NCBI RefSeq assembly: GCF_031501865.1
Contig: NZ_JARRCW010000001.1
Coordinates: forward strand, 1,363,501 to 1,427,500
DNA from: Pseudovibrio sp. M1P-2-3
GTDB taxonomy: Bacteria > Pseudomonadota > Alphaproteobacteria > Rhizobiales > Stappiaceae
DNA: 64,000 bases
Reading direction: 5' to 3'
Position 1 is the stretch's first letter; each line of letters opens with the position of its first letter. A program made the translations under genes and the position numbers. The notes under the pieces were generated by a model. That model was not told the origin of the DNA. It made no database searches and saw only the letters and a program-made list of their open reading frames with translations. This document shows positions 26,011-35,264 of this stretch, one piece after another.

Positions 26011-26307
26011 CTAAGTGAACTTGCGATATTTGTTTATGACAGCTTCACCTTCGAGCAACGGAGCCAAACTCTCCAGTGCTGTTTTGAGGTGCGGGGTGTT
26101 CCAGTGCTCCTCCTCGGCTTCCACGCTACGCCACTGCTCAACCGAGATAAACACAGATGCATCGTCCTCCGACTGGAAATAGTCATAGGAAACACACCCA
26201 GCTTCTGTACGCGAGCCAATTGCAAGGGCGCCAAGAACATCCTTCGCTTCTTGAATAGCATCCGATTTCACGCGAACCTGCGCTGTAACATAATAATCAC
26301 TGGACAT
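26011..26307 (-). CDS. Antibiotic biosynthesis monooxygenase (ABM) domain protein
   Basis: A 98-residue dimeric alpha/beta ferredoxin-like protein: VTAQVRVKSDAIQEAKDVL at the N-terminus, TEAGCVSYDYFQSEDDASVFISVEQWRS and HWNTPHLKTALE. This is the YgiN-like ABM family, cofactor-free quinol oxygenases or related enzymes. It starts at the ATG at 26307. It is a single gene between the R2 repeat and gatC. The substrate is unknown. Confidence 0.85.
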   Translation of the reverse strand: MSSDYYVTAQVRVKSDAIQEAKDVLGALAIGSRTEAGCVSYDYFQSEDDASVFISVEQWRSVEAEEEHWNTPHLKTALESLAPLLEGEAVINKYRKFT

Positions 26308-26601
26308 TAGGTGCCTCTTGTTGTGCTGCTGGGTCTGGGAGGAATGGGGACGTCTCCCCCGGCATTAAGTTAAATACCCGAGTTTTCGGTGATAAGGAAG
26401 GTAGAGAGAATCTACTATCATTTAATAGGTAAAATCTACTGGTTTAAACTCTAAGAATAACGGTCCCAATAAGTTCCGTTAATCTTTTTTAGCTGAGGAG
26501 TAATCAGAGGCTTCCCATTGCTCAGCCGCATTCCCTTGTCTATAGCTTTTTCATTAGTGTTTTAATCCGGCGCTTTTGCCGGTGCGCATATGGAGAGAAC
26601 C

Positions 26602-26889
26602 ATGTCAGTGGATCTGAGCACGGTAAAGCGTGTTGCCGGCCTTGCCCGCATTAAAGTGAGCAATGAGCAAGCAGAAAAGATGACCGGCGAGCTGAACACC
26701 ATTCTTGGCTTTGTTGAGCAACTGGACGAAGTGAATATTGACGGCGTGGAGCCAATGACTTCCGTCGTTGAGCAGTCCATGAAAAAGCGCGTTGACGGTA
26801 AGACCGACGGCGACAAAGCCGACGAGATCATCTCCAACGCGCCAGTCTCTGAAGATAACTTCTTCATGGTGCCCAAGGTTGTTGAATAG
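26602..26889 (+). CDS. gatC: Aspartyl/glutamyl-tRNA amidotransferase subunit C
   Basis: A 95-residue protein beginning [23 protein letters not shown] and containing [23 protein letters not shown], the GatC signature. It is the small linker that wraps GatA and GatB in the complex converting Glu-tRNA(Gln) or Asp-tRNA(Asn) to the amide form. The ATG at 26602 follows GGAGAGAACC and is preferred over an ATG four codons upstream. gatA follows after one intervening GNAT gene; gatB lies 13.5 kb away. Confidence 0.95.
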   Translation: MSVDLSTVKRVAGLARIKVSNEQAEKMTGELNTILGFVEQLDEVNIDGVEPMTSVVEQSMKKRVDGKTDGDKADEIISNAPVSEDNFFMVPKVVE

Positions 26890-26900
26890 GGACATTTGCT

Positions 26901-27374
26901 TTGGGCTTATCCATTAAAATTGAAGACCCGCTCCAGAAAGATGTGGTTGCTCTTGTTGAGAGGCTCACTGATGAACTGCACGAGCTGACGCCTGCAGATG
27001 CCTGCCATCATCTGACACCTGAGCAGATGAAGGAGGCGGGCACCACGGTGTTTGTGGCCCGTAACGATGGCGTGGCGGTTGCTTGCGGTGCGTTGAAAGT
27101 TCATTCCAGTGCCGTTGGCGAAGTCAAGCGCATGTTTACCTCGCGCCAGGCACGAGGGCTGGGAGCCGGGAGGAAAATTCTAAATGAGATAACAGCCCTT
27201 GCGAAGGAAAAGGGACTGTCGGAGCTGGTCTTAGAGACCGGCTGGAACTATGAGGCCGCGCTTCATCTTTATGAGAGCGAAGGGTTTACCCGCTGCGGCC
27301 CTATTCTGGATTATCCCGAGCACCCTGAATCTGTGTTTTATGTAAAGCCGCTTGCGGCCACTGTTGAGATTTAA
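26901..27374 (+). CDS. GNAT family N-acetyltransferase
   Basis: A 157-residue acetyl-CoA-dependent acetyltransferase: [23 protein letters not shown] gives the Q/RxxGxG/A acetyl-CoA loop and [18 protein letters not shown] the C-terminal motif. The substrate is unknown. It begins with TTG at 26901 after AGGGACATTTGCT, and there is no good in-frame ATG before the conserved region. It lies between gatC (11-base gap) and gatA (5-base gap), an insertion into the usual gatC-gatA pair seen in several Hyphomicrobiales. Confidence 0.85.
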   Translation: MGLSIKIEDPLQKDVVALVERLTDELHELTPADACHHLTPEQMKEAGTTVFVARNDGVAVACGALKVHSSAVGEVKRMFTSRQARGLGAGRKILNEITALAKEKGLSELVLETGWNYEAALHLYESEGFTRCGPILDYPEHPESVFYVKPLAATVEI

Positions 27375-27379
27375 ATCCT

Positions 27380-28858
27380 ATGACCAAGCTCACTGACCTG
27401 ACCATTGCCGAAGCTCGCGATAAGCTGAGCGCAAAGGAATTTACTGCAACCGAACTCACCGAGAGCTACCTTTCTGCCATCGACAACGCCAATGGTGCGC
27501 TGAACGCCTATGTGGCAGTGACAGGTGATATCGCCCGCGAACAGGCAAAAGCGTCTGATGCCAAAATCGCCAGCGGTGAAGCGCGCCCGCTGGAAGGTAT
27601 TCCTCTGGGCATCAAAGACCTTTACGCCACCAAAGGCGTACACACTCAGGCCTGCTCCCACATCCTTGACGGATTCAAACCCGAATACGAATCCACCGTT
27701 ACCCAGAACCTGTTTGATGACGGCGCGGTGATGCTAGGCAAGCTGAACATGGACGAGTTCGCCATGGGCTCTTCCAACGAGACGTCCTATTATGGCAACG
27801 TGGTGAACCCGTGGCGCCGTGAGGGGTCTGATACAGCGCTGGTTCCCGGTGGTTCATCCGGTGGCTCTGCCTCGGCTGTTGCAGCAAAAATCTGTGTTGC
27901 TGCTACTGCGTCTGATACGGGTGGTTCCATCCGTCAGCCAGCTGCACTGACAGGCACCGTGGGCATCAAGCCAACCTATGGCCGCTGTTCTCGCTATGGC
28001 ATGGTTGCTTTCGCATCTTCTCTGGATCAGGCTGGCCCCATTGGCCGCACCGTGCGCGACAACGCCATCCTGCTGAAGTCCATGGCGTCTGTTGATGCCA
28101 AAGATACAACCTCTGTAGACCTTCCTGTACCGGACTATGAAAGCTTTATCGGCAAGTCCGTTAAGGGTATGAAAATCGGCATTCCAAAGGAGTACCGTCT
28201 GGATGGTATGCCCGAGATCATCGATCAGCTCTGGCAGCAGGGCATCAACTGGCTGAAAGAAGCTGGTGCGGAAATCGTTGAAATCTCCTTGCCGCACACC
28301 AAGTACGCCCTGCCTGCCTACTACATCGTGGCGCCAGCTGAGGCTTCTTCCAACCTTGCCCGCTATGACGGCGTACGCTACGGCCTGCGCGTCCCGGGTG
28401 ATGACATCGTAGAGATGTACGAGAACACCCGCGGTGAAGGTTTTGGCGATGAAGTCAAGCGCCGCGTGATGATCGGCACCTATGTGCTGTCCGCCGGTTA
28501 CTATGACGCATACTACCTGAAAGCCCAGAAGGTGCGCACACTCATCAAACGCGACTTTGATCTGGCTTGGGAAAACGGTGTGGACGCCATCCTCACCCCA
28601 ACCACGCCAAACGCTGCATTCGCACCGGGTGAGATCACTGACCCTGTCACCATGTACCTGAACGATATCTTCACCGTGACAGCAAACATGGCAGGTGTTC
28701 CGGGCATCTCCGTCCCTGCAGGTGTCGACAAAGACGGCCTGCCCCTCGGCCTCCAGCTCATAGGTAAGCCATTCGACGAAGGAACACTGTTCCAGCTGGG
28801 CGAAGTCATTGAGCAGTCTGCTGGCCGCTTTGATGCCAAGGATTGGTGGAGTAAATAA
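27380..28858 (+). CDS. gatA: Aspartyl/glutamyl-tRNA amidotransferase subunit A
   Basis: A 492-residue amidase-family enzyme that releases ammonia from glutamine for tRNA amidation. The Ser-cisSer-Lys triad lies in [10 protein letters not shown] (Lys), [13 protein letters not shown] (cis-Ser) and [18 protein letters not shown] (nucleophile Ser), followed by [26 protein letters not shown]. Length is standard. Codon use is clean and GC-rich relative to the region after it. It is the last gene of gatC-GNAT-gatA and ends at an intrinsic terminator. Confidence 0.97.
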   Translation: MTKLTDLTIAEARDKLSAKEFTATELTESYLSAIDNANGALNAYVAVTGDIAREQAKASDAKIASGEARPLEGIPLGIKDLYATKGVHTQACSHILDGFKPEYESTVTQNLFDDGAVMLGKLNMDEFAMGSSNETSYYGNVVNPWRREGSDTALVPGGSSGGSASAVAAKICVAATASDTGGSIRQPAALTGTVGIKPTYGRCSRYGMVAFASSLDQAGPIGRTVRDNAILLKSMASVDAKDTTSVDLPVPDYESFIGKSVKGMKIGIPKEYRLDGMPEIIDQLWQQGINWLKEAGAEIVEISLPHTKYALPAYYIVAPAEASSNLARYDGVRYGLRVPGDDIVEMYENTRGEGFGDEVKRRVMIGTYVLSAGYYDAYYLKAQKVRTLIKRDFDLAWENGVDAILTPTTPNAAFAPGEITDPVTMYLNDIFTVTANMAGVPGISVPAGVDKDGLPLGLQLIGKPFDEGTLFQLGEVIEQSAGRFDAKDWWSK

Positions 28859-28892
28859 GCAACCAATTTGGTTTAATTGTTAAAACACCTTT

Positions 28893-28928
28893 TACCCGCT
28901 GTATGCTTGTGCAGCGGGTATTTTTATT
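28893..28928 (+). terminator. Rho-independent terminator of gatA
   Basis: ACCCGCTG (28894-28901) pairs with CAGCGGGT (28912-28919) around a 10-base loop, followed by ATTTTTATT. The stem has the same ACCCGCTG/CAGCGGGT arms as the palindromic terminator after gatB. Confidence 0.85.
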
Positions 28929-28979
28929 CATCCATCTTCACCATGCATTAAGGACGGAAATTAGGGTAATCTTGGGGAT

Positions 28980-30224
28980 TTGCCACTAGAACTTTCAAAC
29001 CCACTCAAGTGCATGAATATGCCGTGGAAAATGGAAAAGGCGAAGAAAATGGTAGAAAAGCAACTGACTTCCAACAGCTGGCTTGCCATATTTCTTTTTC
29101 TTATTTTGGGGTTGGTGACAGCCCTCTTAGCAATCTATCCTGCTATTGTGATGACAGAGGCAGGGCAAGCGCTTAATGTCCCCCGCGATTGGGTTATCGG
29201 TTATTATTCATTTCGTTGGGTTTATATCGTTATCAACCTGATCTTGCTGGCCTCCATGTGGGGTATTAACCGTCGCCACCAATTCATGAGCCGAATACTG
29301 ATGATGTTGGCCACTATTGGCGTGTTGCTTTGTATTATAATCGCAAACTTTCTTCTGCCATGGTTGTTCCCGACGTCTCAAAGCACTGCAACTTACGTTT
29401 CAATGAAAGAGGCCGACAAATTTCTTAAAGATCAGGATGTAATTTATGCCGTGGAGATAAACGGAGATGTGCGTGGCTTTCCGCGCAAACACCTAGAAAT
29501 TCCACATATAGCGGGTGATACCATTGGCGGGGAGGAGGTTGCCATGACCTTCTGTGCGCTGAGTAATCTTCCTGTTGTCGTTGACCAGAATTCTGATGAC
29601 AAGAAAATGAACCTCGCTATTTTGATTCAGGTTCATAATAACATGGTAATGAAGGATAAGAACTCAGGTGACCTGATCCAGCAAATAACGGGCACAAAAG
29701 AGTTTTCGGGTGACAAACTTAAGGTGTACCCCAACGACTTAATGAGCTGGGGCAATTTTAAGAAACGGTATCCAGAAGCAAAGATCTTCGAATATCAATA
29801 TAATCGCCCCTTAGATGCGGTTTTGTTGTCTCTTTTTGAAGGGCCTATGGAGCGCCAGTTCGATCCTGATCACGGTCCCATGTTTCCCACACTGGATTTG
29901 AAAGACAACAGATTACCGCAAAAAGAAACTGTTTGGGGGGTGGATTTAAATGGGGAACAAACGGCGTTTTCAAAAGAATTTATAGAAGATAACCCGATCT
30001 ACCAGTTTCAGTTAGCCGGAAAACCGCTTGTGCTGGTCTATGACAAGGACTTGGACACAGTGAGCCTATTTGATAGGGAACTCAATGGCCAAACCGCGCG
30101 AGTGGAGGCTATCGATATAGATGGGAATGTCGCACAGGGTAAATTGACTAAGCTCCCTATGCATAACGGGCTCTTCTGGATGATTTGGTCACATTGGTAC
30201 CCTGAAAGTGGACTTAATGGGTAG
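28980..30224 (+). CDS. DUF3179 domain-containing membrane protein
   Basis: Up to 414 residues. Three hydrophobic segments near the N-terminus (about residues 33-56, 70-92 and 105-128) anchor a soluble domain with IYAVEINGDVRGFPRKHLEIPHIAGDTIGGEEVAMTFCALSNLPVVVD, the DUF3179 core, continuing to GLFWMIWSHWYP. The role of DUF3179 is not established. The long frame begins with TTG; in-frame ATGs at 29013, 29019, 29028 and 29049 are alternatives and the last follows AAGGCGAAGAA. It is the first gene of the accessory stretch after gatA. Confidence 0.75.
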   Translation: MPLELSNPLKCMNMPWKMEKAKKMVEKQLTSNSWLAIFLFLILGLVTALLAIYPAIVMTEAGQALNVPRDWVIGYYSFRWVYIVINLILLASMWGINRRHQFMSRILMMLATIGVLLCIIIANFLLPWLFPTSQSTATYVSMKEADKFLKDQDVIYAVEINGDVRGFPRKHLEIPHIAGDTIGGEEVAMTFCALSNLPVVVDQNSDDKKMNLAILIQVHNNMVMKDKNSGDLIQQITGTKEFSGDKLKVYPNDLMSWGNFKKRYPEAKIFEYQYNRPLDAVLLSLFEGPMERQFDPDHGPMFPTLDLKDNRLPQKETVWGVDLNGEQTAFSKEFIEDNPIYQFQLAGKPLVLVYDKDLDTVSLFDRELNGQTARVEAIDIDGNVAQGKLTKLPMHNGLFWMIWSHWYPESGLNG

Positions 30225-30288
30225 AACTTCCCGCCACTTAATTCCTCTGGAACGACGCCCACGATCTCTACTAGGATATAGGACGCCT

Positions 30289-30825
30289 TCACTTAAGGCG
30301 TACTTCCATCAAACTCTCAAAGAGACCATTTTTGTTTGCCTGTGATAGGTTTGGGACATTAACGCTCATCATGAAATGACTTCGATCTTTTTCAGTATAG
30401 GGGCCTTTCTCGCGCAAGTGCACAGCTATCTGGTTAAGAATCTGATTTCCTAAAGTAATCAAAGCAGGGCGAACGGTGCTATCCAGATCTCTTGGTTGTT
30501 TTTGAAGAGTGTCTGGGCTGGAAAGCCAATGGGTACGGTAACGATATTGTATGGCTTTGGCTGCGCTGATCTGTGCTTTGAAGAAATTGAGCGTGGTTTG
30601 AGGATCGAGCCCTAACTTCTGTGCCTGCTCCTGTGCTTTTTCAAGCACAATAGCCTCTCGCGCTACATTCTCAACGGGCAGGTGGTTCTGCGCCTTATAA
30701 AGGGCAACATCACGCATGTAGGAGAGCCGCTCGTTGATCAGCTGAAAGGTCGCTGGCTCAGAGGCGAAAGCGCCCCAGTGTGCAATAGAGAAGAGGATGA
30801 GAAGACTTGAAAATAATTTATTCAT
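30289..30825 (-). CDS. Secreted (periplasmic) chorismate mutase, AroQ gamma type
   Basis: A 178-residue protein with an N-terminal signal peptide (MNKLFSSLLILFSIAHWGAFA, cleavage near residue 21) and a helical domain starting LINERLSYMRDVALYKAQNHLPVENVAREAIVLEKA, which has the Arg/Lys/Glu pattern of exported chorismate mutases converting chorismate to prephenate. FFKAQISAAKAIQYRYR is also diagnostic. Exported forms occur in bacteria interacting with hosts, and their role outside the cytoplasm is unclear. It stands alone and converges with the DUF3179 gene. Confidence 0.85.
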   Translation of the reverse strand: MNKLFSSLLILFSIAHWGAFASEPATFQLINERLSYMRDVALYKAQNHLPVENVAREAIVLEKAQEQAQKLGLDPQTTLNFFKAQISAAKAIQYRYRTHWLSSPDTLQKQPRDLDSTVRPALITLGNQILNQIAVHLREKGPYTEKDRSHFMMSVNVPNLSQANKNGLFESLMEVRLK

Positions 30826-30947
30826 GAAAATGATATTATAATTCCTGTTCAGCTGCGGTCATTCCGGTGTTTGTCTCCCCCTTATACTAAAGATACTGTA
30901 AAATTATGGGCTTCCCTGAAGTGCTGTTCCATTTGGGAGGAAAAGTT

Positions 30948-31412
30948 ATGGATCAGATGCTGAAAGACATTGAAGCTCTTGCCAGTGATACTATTAAACA
31001 GTTGAAGGAAGCAGCAAGTAACTGGTCTGAAGCTGGTAAAACCCGTGCAGATAACGCGAAAAAGCACAGGGCGGCAGCGGATAAAGCGCGTGGCAAGCAT
31101 AAATATGGTGAAGCGGGCGACGGCGAAGACAGCTCAGCTGATGAGGAAAACAAAGCCTCTGATAACCACTCAAAATCAGCAAAAAACTGGGATAAAGTTG
31201 CCAAGGCTTCTACGAATAAGGCTGAAAAAATAAAAGCCGAGAAAAAGGCTGCTGCAGAGCGTGAAAATGCCCGAGCCGCCAAGGAGAGGGCCGCGCAAGC
31301 ACATGAGCGTGCCGGTGATGACCATGGAACGAATAAGGATGGCGAGAAGAAGGCCAACTCCCTAGAAAAGGCAGCGCAGGAACGTGAAGAACTGGCGGCT
31401 GGTGAGTTTTAG
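30948..31412 (+). CDS. Lys/Ala/Glu-rich, predicted coiled-coil or disordered protein
   Basis: A 154-residue hydrophilic protein starting MDQMLKDIEALASDTIKQL. The ATG at 30948 follows GGGAGGAAAAGTT, a very strong ribosome-binding site, which excludes an ATG 14 codons upstream. From about residue 30 it is dominated by Ala, Lys, Glu, Asp and Asn with repeats of the type KAxxER/AKERAAQAHERAG, compatible with a long helix or intrinsic disorder (LEA-like desiccation proteins look similar). No hydrophobic core is present. Function unknown; a stress role is only inference. A hairpin terminator candidate follows. Confidence 0.65.
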   Translation: MDQMLKDIEALASDTIKQLKEAASNWSEAGKTRADNAKKHRAAADKARGKHKYGEAGDGEDSSADEENKASDNHSKSAKNWDKVAKASTNKAEKIKAEKKAAAERENARAAKERAAQAHERAGDDHGTNKDGEKKANSLEKAAQEREELAAGEF

Positions 31413-31439
31413 TCTATCCCAATTAAAATCCGTAGTATG

Positions 31440-31475
31440 AGGGCAAGCTTTTTGCGTGCTGCTTGCCCTTATATT
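31440..31475 (+). terminator. Probable terminator hairpin
   Basis: AGGGCAAGC (31440-31448) pairs perfectly with GCTTGCCCT (31461-31469) around a 12-base loop, followed by the mixed A/T tract TATATTATT. The weak T-run lowers confidence. It lies 28 bases after the preceding stop codon. Confidence 0.55.
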
Positions 31476-31678
31476 ATTACACAAACTTTTGCGGGCGGAG
31501 GTGGTTTGATCCGTTTAGACAAGCCAAGCTTGAATAGATTCATGAGTGGCTGTCTCTCTCTCAAATCTTGTGTTCTTCGATTAGCCTGCTTGTTTTGGCG
31601 ATATAAGTATGCTTGCATCTAGAAAACGTATGGTCCCATTGGTTTGGTTTCACATAATGGGCAGCTATGGGCTTCCAG

Positions 31679-32791
31679 ATGGAAACAGTAGACACAATTG
31701 TCGTTGGTGGAGGTGTTATCGGGCTTTCCTGTGCCTATGCCCTTGCCTGTGAAGGGCGTGAGGTGATGGTGCTGGAAAAGCACGATGCTGTAGGGCAGGA
31801 GATCAGCTCTCGCAACAGTGGTGTCATTCATGCTGGTCTTTACTACCCTGCACACAGCCTGAAGGCTCGGGCGTGCGTGGAAGGTAAAGCGCTCCTCTAT
31901 GAGTTTTGCTGCGAATATGGGGTGCCTCACAAGCGCATAGGCAAGCTTGTTGTTGCAACCAGCACTGAACAAGAGCCGCAACTACAGGCGTTGTACGAGC
32001 AGGCGCGGATCAATCATGTTGATGACGTGAGGATGCTCAGTGCCCAAGACGTACGTGCATTGGAGCCAGCGTTATCGTGTCATGCTGCCATGCTTTCTCC
32101 CTCTACAGGTATTGTGGACACGCATGCTCTACTTCTGGCTTTGCAAGGTGCGTTGGAGGCCCGCGGAGGGCAGGTCGTTCTTGGAGAGACTGTCAGTGCC
32201 TTGGAAAAAACTGGTGAAGCCTACCAATTGACAATGGTGGGTGGCTACTCACTTAGGGCGGAGCATGTAATTGTTGCTGCTGGCCTTGGTGGTAATCAAC
32301 TGCTTTCGACTCTCAAGAAGGAAAGCCCTTCCCTTGAAGTGCCGCCGCTTTATTATGCTAAAGGGAATTACTTTTCTTTGACGGGGTCTGCTCCGTTTTC
32401 TCACCTCATTTATCCTTTGCCCGAAAATGGCGGGCTTGGTGTGCACCTCACGCTGGATATGGGCGGACAGGCCCGCTTTGGCCCTGATGTAGAGTGGGTT
32501 GACCACGTGGATTACACGGTTGATCCAGCACGTAAAAATATATTCTATGAGAAAATTCGCCATTATTGGCCGGAACTCCCCGATAACTCACTTCATGAGG
32601 GTTTCGCAGGAATTCGGCCCAAAATAGCGCCTCAAGGCGCACGTGCTGCCGATTTCCAGATTCTGGGCGGTGGGCATGGTGACCATTCCCGCTTGCTGGC
32701 GTTTTGTGGCGTTGAATCACCCGGTCTCACGGCTTCATTATGCCTAGGGCGCATGGCATCGCGCTTGCTATCAGTTCAGTCGGCTTTCTAA
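31679..32791 (+). CDS. lhgO: FAD-dependent oxidoreductase, L-2-hydroxyglutarate oxidase-like
   Basis: A 370-residue DAO-superfamily flavoprotein. The dinucleotide-binding motif VVGGGVIGLSCAYALA is at the N-terminus, followed by VLEKHDAVGQEISSRNSGVIHAGLYYPAHSLKA, the LhgO-like flavin region, and a C-terminal FAGIRPKIAP. The likely reaction is oxidation of L-2-hydroxyglutarate to 2-oxoglutarate with electrons to the quinone pool, though related 2-hydroxyacids are possible. I prefer the ATG at 31679 to the one four codons earlier. It appears monocistronic; the R2 repeat copy follows. Confidence 0.8.
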   Translation: METVDTIVVGGGVIGLSCAYALACEGREVMVLEKHDAVGQEISSRNSGVIHAGLYYPAHSLKARACVEGKALLYEFCCEYGVPHKRIGKLVVATSTEQEPQLQALYEQARINHVDDVRMLSAQDVRALEPALSCHAAMLSPSTGIVDTHALLLALQGALEARGGQVVLGETVSALEKTGEAYQLTMVGGYSLRAEHVIVAAGLGGNQLLSTLKKESPSLEVPPLYYAKGNYFSLTGSAPFSHLIYPLPENGGLGVHLTLDMGGQARFGPDVEWVDHVDYTVDPARKNIFYEKIRHYWPELPDNSLHEGFAGIRPKIAPQGARAADFQILGGGHGDHSRLLAFCGVESPGLTASLCLGRMASRLLSVQSAF

Positions 32792-32903
32792 ATGTCTCCT
32801 GAAGCTTTCCTGCGGGATTTGCTAGGGATTGTTAGAAGCTTCTATAGCCTCCTGTGTTTTTCTGTCTTCATGGCTTTGCAAATGGCTTTTTAAAGAAAGC
32901 CTA

Positions 32904-32996
32904 GGGCGTATCTTCGAAAAGTGGATGCCGATTTTTGGATAAAGATACGTGAAAACAATAAATTATCGCCTCGAGGTGTTTCAGCAAAACACTTCA
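32904..32996 (-). repeat. 95-bp intergenic repeat, copy 2 (REP-like family R2, inverted)
   Basis: In reverse orientation it carries GCATCCACTTTTCG framed by CGTATCTTT and AAGATACGC and then a block with GTGTTTTGCTGAAACAC, matching copies at 25906 and 41648. It ends about 30 bases before the multicopper oxidase start, so it lies in that gene's leader or promoter. Confidence 0.65.
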
Positions 32997-33026
32997 AGGC
33001 AATAGAGGCAGAAATGGAGGAAATGC

Positions 33027-34505
33027 ATGGCCGGTTTATTGCGTCGGGATGTTCTTGCTGGTGGAGCAACTGCACTCGCCTCTACATCTTTTCGAAGGGC
33101 CCATGCACAAACCACGCAGGAAGCTAATTCCACCTCCGGTGATAAAGTGGGAATGCCGCCTGTAGAATTTGCAGACCCGGATTTTGTTTTGAATGTGGAG
33201 GAAAAACCCCTCAATATTGGTGGAACCAGTGTAAATGCTCTCCTGTCAGGGGGGATATTTCCGGGAACCGCCATAAGATACGCAGAAGGTGATACCTTCA
33301 AAGTTCTCATCAATAATCGCATGAGCGAGGATACATGCCTTCATTGGCATGGGCTTATTCTACCCTCCCTCATGGATGGAGTGCCGGGCATAGCTCAGCT
33401 TCCTATTCTCGCGGGAAGTTCCCAGTACTATGAATTTCCACTTGTTCAAACAGGGAGCTATTACTACCACTCCCACTTGAGTACTCAAGAGCAGTATGGG
33501 CTCCTCGGGCCGCTGATCATTGAGGAAAATAATCCGCCAGTTGCCTATGATAGGGATGTGGTGGTCATGTTGAACGATATTATCGCAAAAGACGGGGATG
33601 AAGTTATCAAGTCCCTCAGGTCCGGAAAGGAAAGGGAAAAGCCCAACGAGCCATATTTGCCTGAAGGGGTCCGCCGCTTTGAAGTGGATGTTCCCTACGA
33701 CAAATACACTGTGAATGGCAAACCTCCAACTGACCCTTGGCTATTGCAGGTTAAAGTCGGAGAAAAGCTGCGCCTGCGGATTATCAATGCTTCGGGAAGT
33801 AGTTTTTTTCGGGTTACAATTGATGGCCTAAAAATGACGGTGATCGAAAGTGATGGGCATAAGGTGAAGCCGATCGTTGCCGATGATGTGCTCATCGGAA
33901 CATCAGAGCGTTATGATGTGATTGTAGAAATTCCTGAGAGCGGGAACTATACATTGCATGCAGCAGCTATGGGGGATAGTAAGCAAGCTCTTGGAGTTCT
34001 GCATACAAGTGACATTGTTCCCCAAGCCAATGATAAACCGGCGGTGCTTTCAGGAAAATCAGTGAGCTTTCGTAATCTGGAAAGTCTGGAGCCGTCTACT
34101 TTACCCAGTGTGGAGCCGCGTACGCTGGATGTATTGCTTTCTGGCAATATGCCCAAGTTCGAGTGGATGATGAATAAAAACTACTGGCCAGAACCCTATG
34201 CAGGCCCAAACCCCGAGAAGACATATTTAGATGTGTCCGAGGGAGAGGTCATTCGTTTGAAAATGGTGAATAAGTCTCCCATGGTGCATCCCATGCATCT
34301 TCATGGGCATACATTTAGGGTGCTTGGGTTGGGCGGCCCCTCGGCCTTTGCGCCTGTGAAGGATAGTGTCTGGGTTGCGCCCGGAACTACGCTTGAAATT
34401 GAGTTTTATACGGATAACCCGGGTTTGTGGGCCTATCATTGCCACAATATATGGCACTTGGTTGTGGGAATGCTGCAACCGGTGCGGTATGTGCCCAAAG
34501 CGTGA
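33027..34505 (+). CDS. Multicopper oxidase, Tat-exported
   Basis: A 492-residue laccase/CopA-like enzyme. The N-terminus has a twin-arginine signal (RRDVLAGGA, residues 6-14, cleavage after about AHAQ at 28). Copper ligands are in HWHGLILPSLMDG, YYHSHLSTQEQYGLLGPL, HPMHLHGHTFRVLG and HCHNIWHLVVGML, so the T1 and trinuclear sites are complete. It would oxidise copper(I), phenols or metals using O2 in the periplasm. The ATG at 33027 follows GGAGGAA. It is not next to other copper-resistance genes. A hairpin separates it from the convergent YjhX gene. Confidence 0.92.
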   Translation: MAGLLRRDVLAGGATALASTSFRRAHAQTTQEANSTSGDKVGMPPVEFADPDFVLNVEEKPLNIGGTSVNALLSGGIFPGTAIRYAEGDTFKVLINNRMSEDTCLHWHGLILPSLMDGVPGIAQLPILAGSSQYYEFPLVQTGSYYYHSHLSTQEQYGLLGPLIIEENNPPVAYDRDVVVMLNDIIAKDGDEVIKSLRSGKEREKPNEPYLPEGVRRFEVDVPYDKYTVNGKPPTDPWLLQVKVGEKLRLRIINASGSSFFRVTIDGLKMTVIESDGHKVKPIVADDVLIGTSERYDVIVEIPESGNYTLHAAAMGDSKQALGVLHTSDIVPQANDKPAVLSGKSVSFRNLESLEPSTLPSVEPRTLDVLLSGNMPKFEWMMNKNYWPEPYAGPNPEKTYLDVSEGEVIRLKMVNKSPMVHPMHLHGHTFRVLGLGGPSAFAPVKDSVWVAPGTTLEIEFYTDNPGLWAYHCHNIWHLVVGMLQPVRYVPKA

Positions 34506-34515
34506 TCGCCTATGG

Positions 34516-34551
34516 TTCTTGGCTCGCCTGAAATGACTGACGAGCCAAGAA
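34516..34551. terminator. Hairpin between converging genes
   Basis: TTCTTGGCTCG (34516-34526) and CGAGCCAAGAA (34541-34551) are perfect inverted copies around a 14-base loop, placed between the 3' ends of the oxidase and YjhX genes. It is probably a shared terminator although neither side has a long T-run. Confidence 0.5.
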
Positions 34552-34573
34552 TCTCCCCTGCGTTTACGGGAGT

Positions 34574-34831
34574 TTAACGGTTATCAACTTGAGATCGAAC
34601 GCGGATTAAGCCCAGTTTGGTAATACGGTAGGGCGCACTGTTTTTAGAGCTGATCATTTTCCGCTGCTTTAGTTTGCGAAAGAGTTTCAAGTTCAGAGCG
34701 TTGAAATGCCAACCATCACGGGTGACACAATTTAGTTTTTGGATTTTACCATTTTCGTCTCGGCGTACTTCAATACAGCCGCCTTGTGCCAGCACATGCA
34801 TGATGCGCTGTTCAGCTTTTGATATGTCCAT
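34574..34831 (-). CDS. YjhX/UPF0386 family protein (putative toxin)
   Basis: An 85-residue protein MDISKAEQRIMHVLAQGGCIEVRRDENGKIQKLNC... with CVTRDGWHF and APYRITKLGLIRVRSQVDNR, matching the UPF0386 family almost throughout. The E. coli member YjhX is described as the toxin of the YjhX-YjhQ pair, where YjhQ is a GNAT-type antitoxin. No such partner gene lies beside it here, and the winged-helix look of the sequence also fits a DNA-binding regulator. Family confidence is high, function low. Confidence 0.85.
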   Translation of the reverse strand: MDISKAEQRIMHVLAQGGCIEVRRDENGKIQKLNCVTRDGWHFNALNLKLFRKLKQRKMISSKNSAPYRITKLGLIRVRSQVDNR

Positions 34832-35264
34832 TGTATAATTTTCGAAGATTTTAGTTGCACGAACCCTGTCTCGAACGGCTGTTGCTCGCCGCGAGTGGCA
34901 GGAAGGTTACTTATGTGCAGGCCCCGTCAACGCTAAGTAGACAGGGCTTTAATGGGCCTCTCGTGAAGAGCGCATAAAATCTCCAATTTTGGTACCGGCT
35001 GCTTTTAGCAGAGACCATAATATTAACGCAAGTGCAGAAGGGGCACAGTTTAATTTAAATGCTGGGAGCAATAAATTTTTTCTTTGAATCCGTTCTTTTG
35101 CGCGATTGCTTGTGGTGGTGATATAAACCTTCCTAGCTTCATCTATTGCTTGGGTTTGTTCTGGTATAAAATGAGCGATATTTTAATGATTTTTTCATTT
35201 TTACTTATGAATTACGCCGCATTTTCTTAGGTGTGTGTATAGTGATGTTTTATGAGGAGGTCAG
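34832..35264. other. AT-rich intergenic region preceding the pterin cluster
   Basis: No gene is supported in these 433 bases. The second half is strongly AT-rich and must hold the promoter of the SDR-PTPS-glycosyltransferase operon. A strong ribosome-binding site (GAGGAGGTCAG) immediately precedes the ATG at 35265. No operator or riboswitch fold was recognised. Confidence 0.5.

Noticed and set aside
30953..31357. Minus-strand frame opposite the Lys/Ala-rich protein
   Set aside because: The plus-strand gene has a strong ribosome-binding site; the minus frame is a mirror of its Lys/Ala codons.
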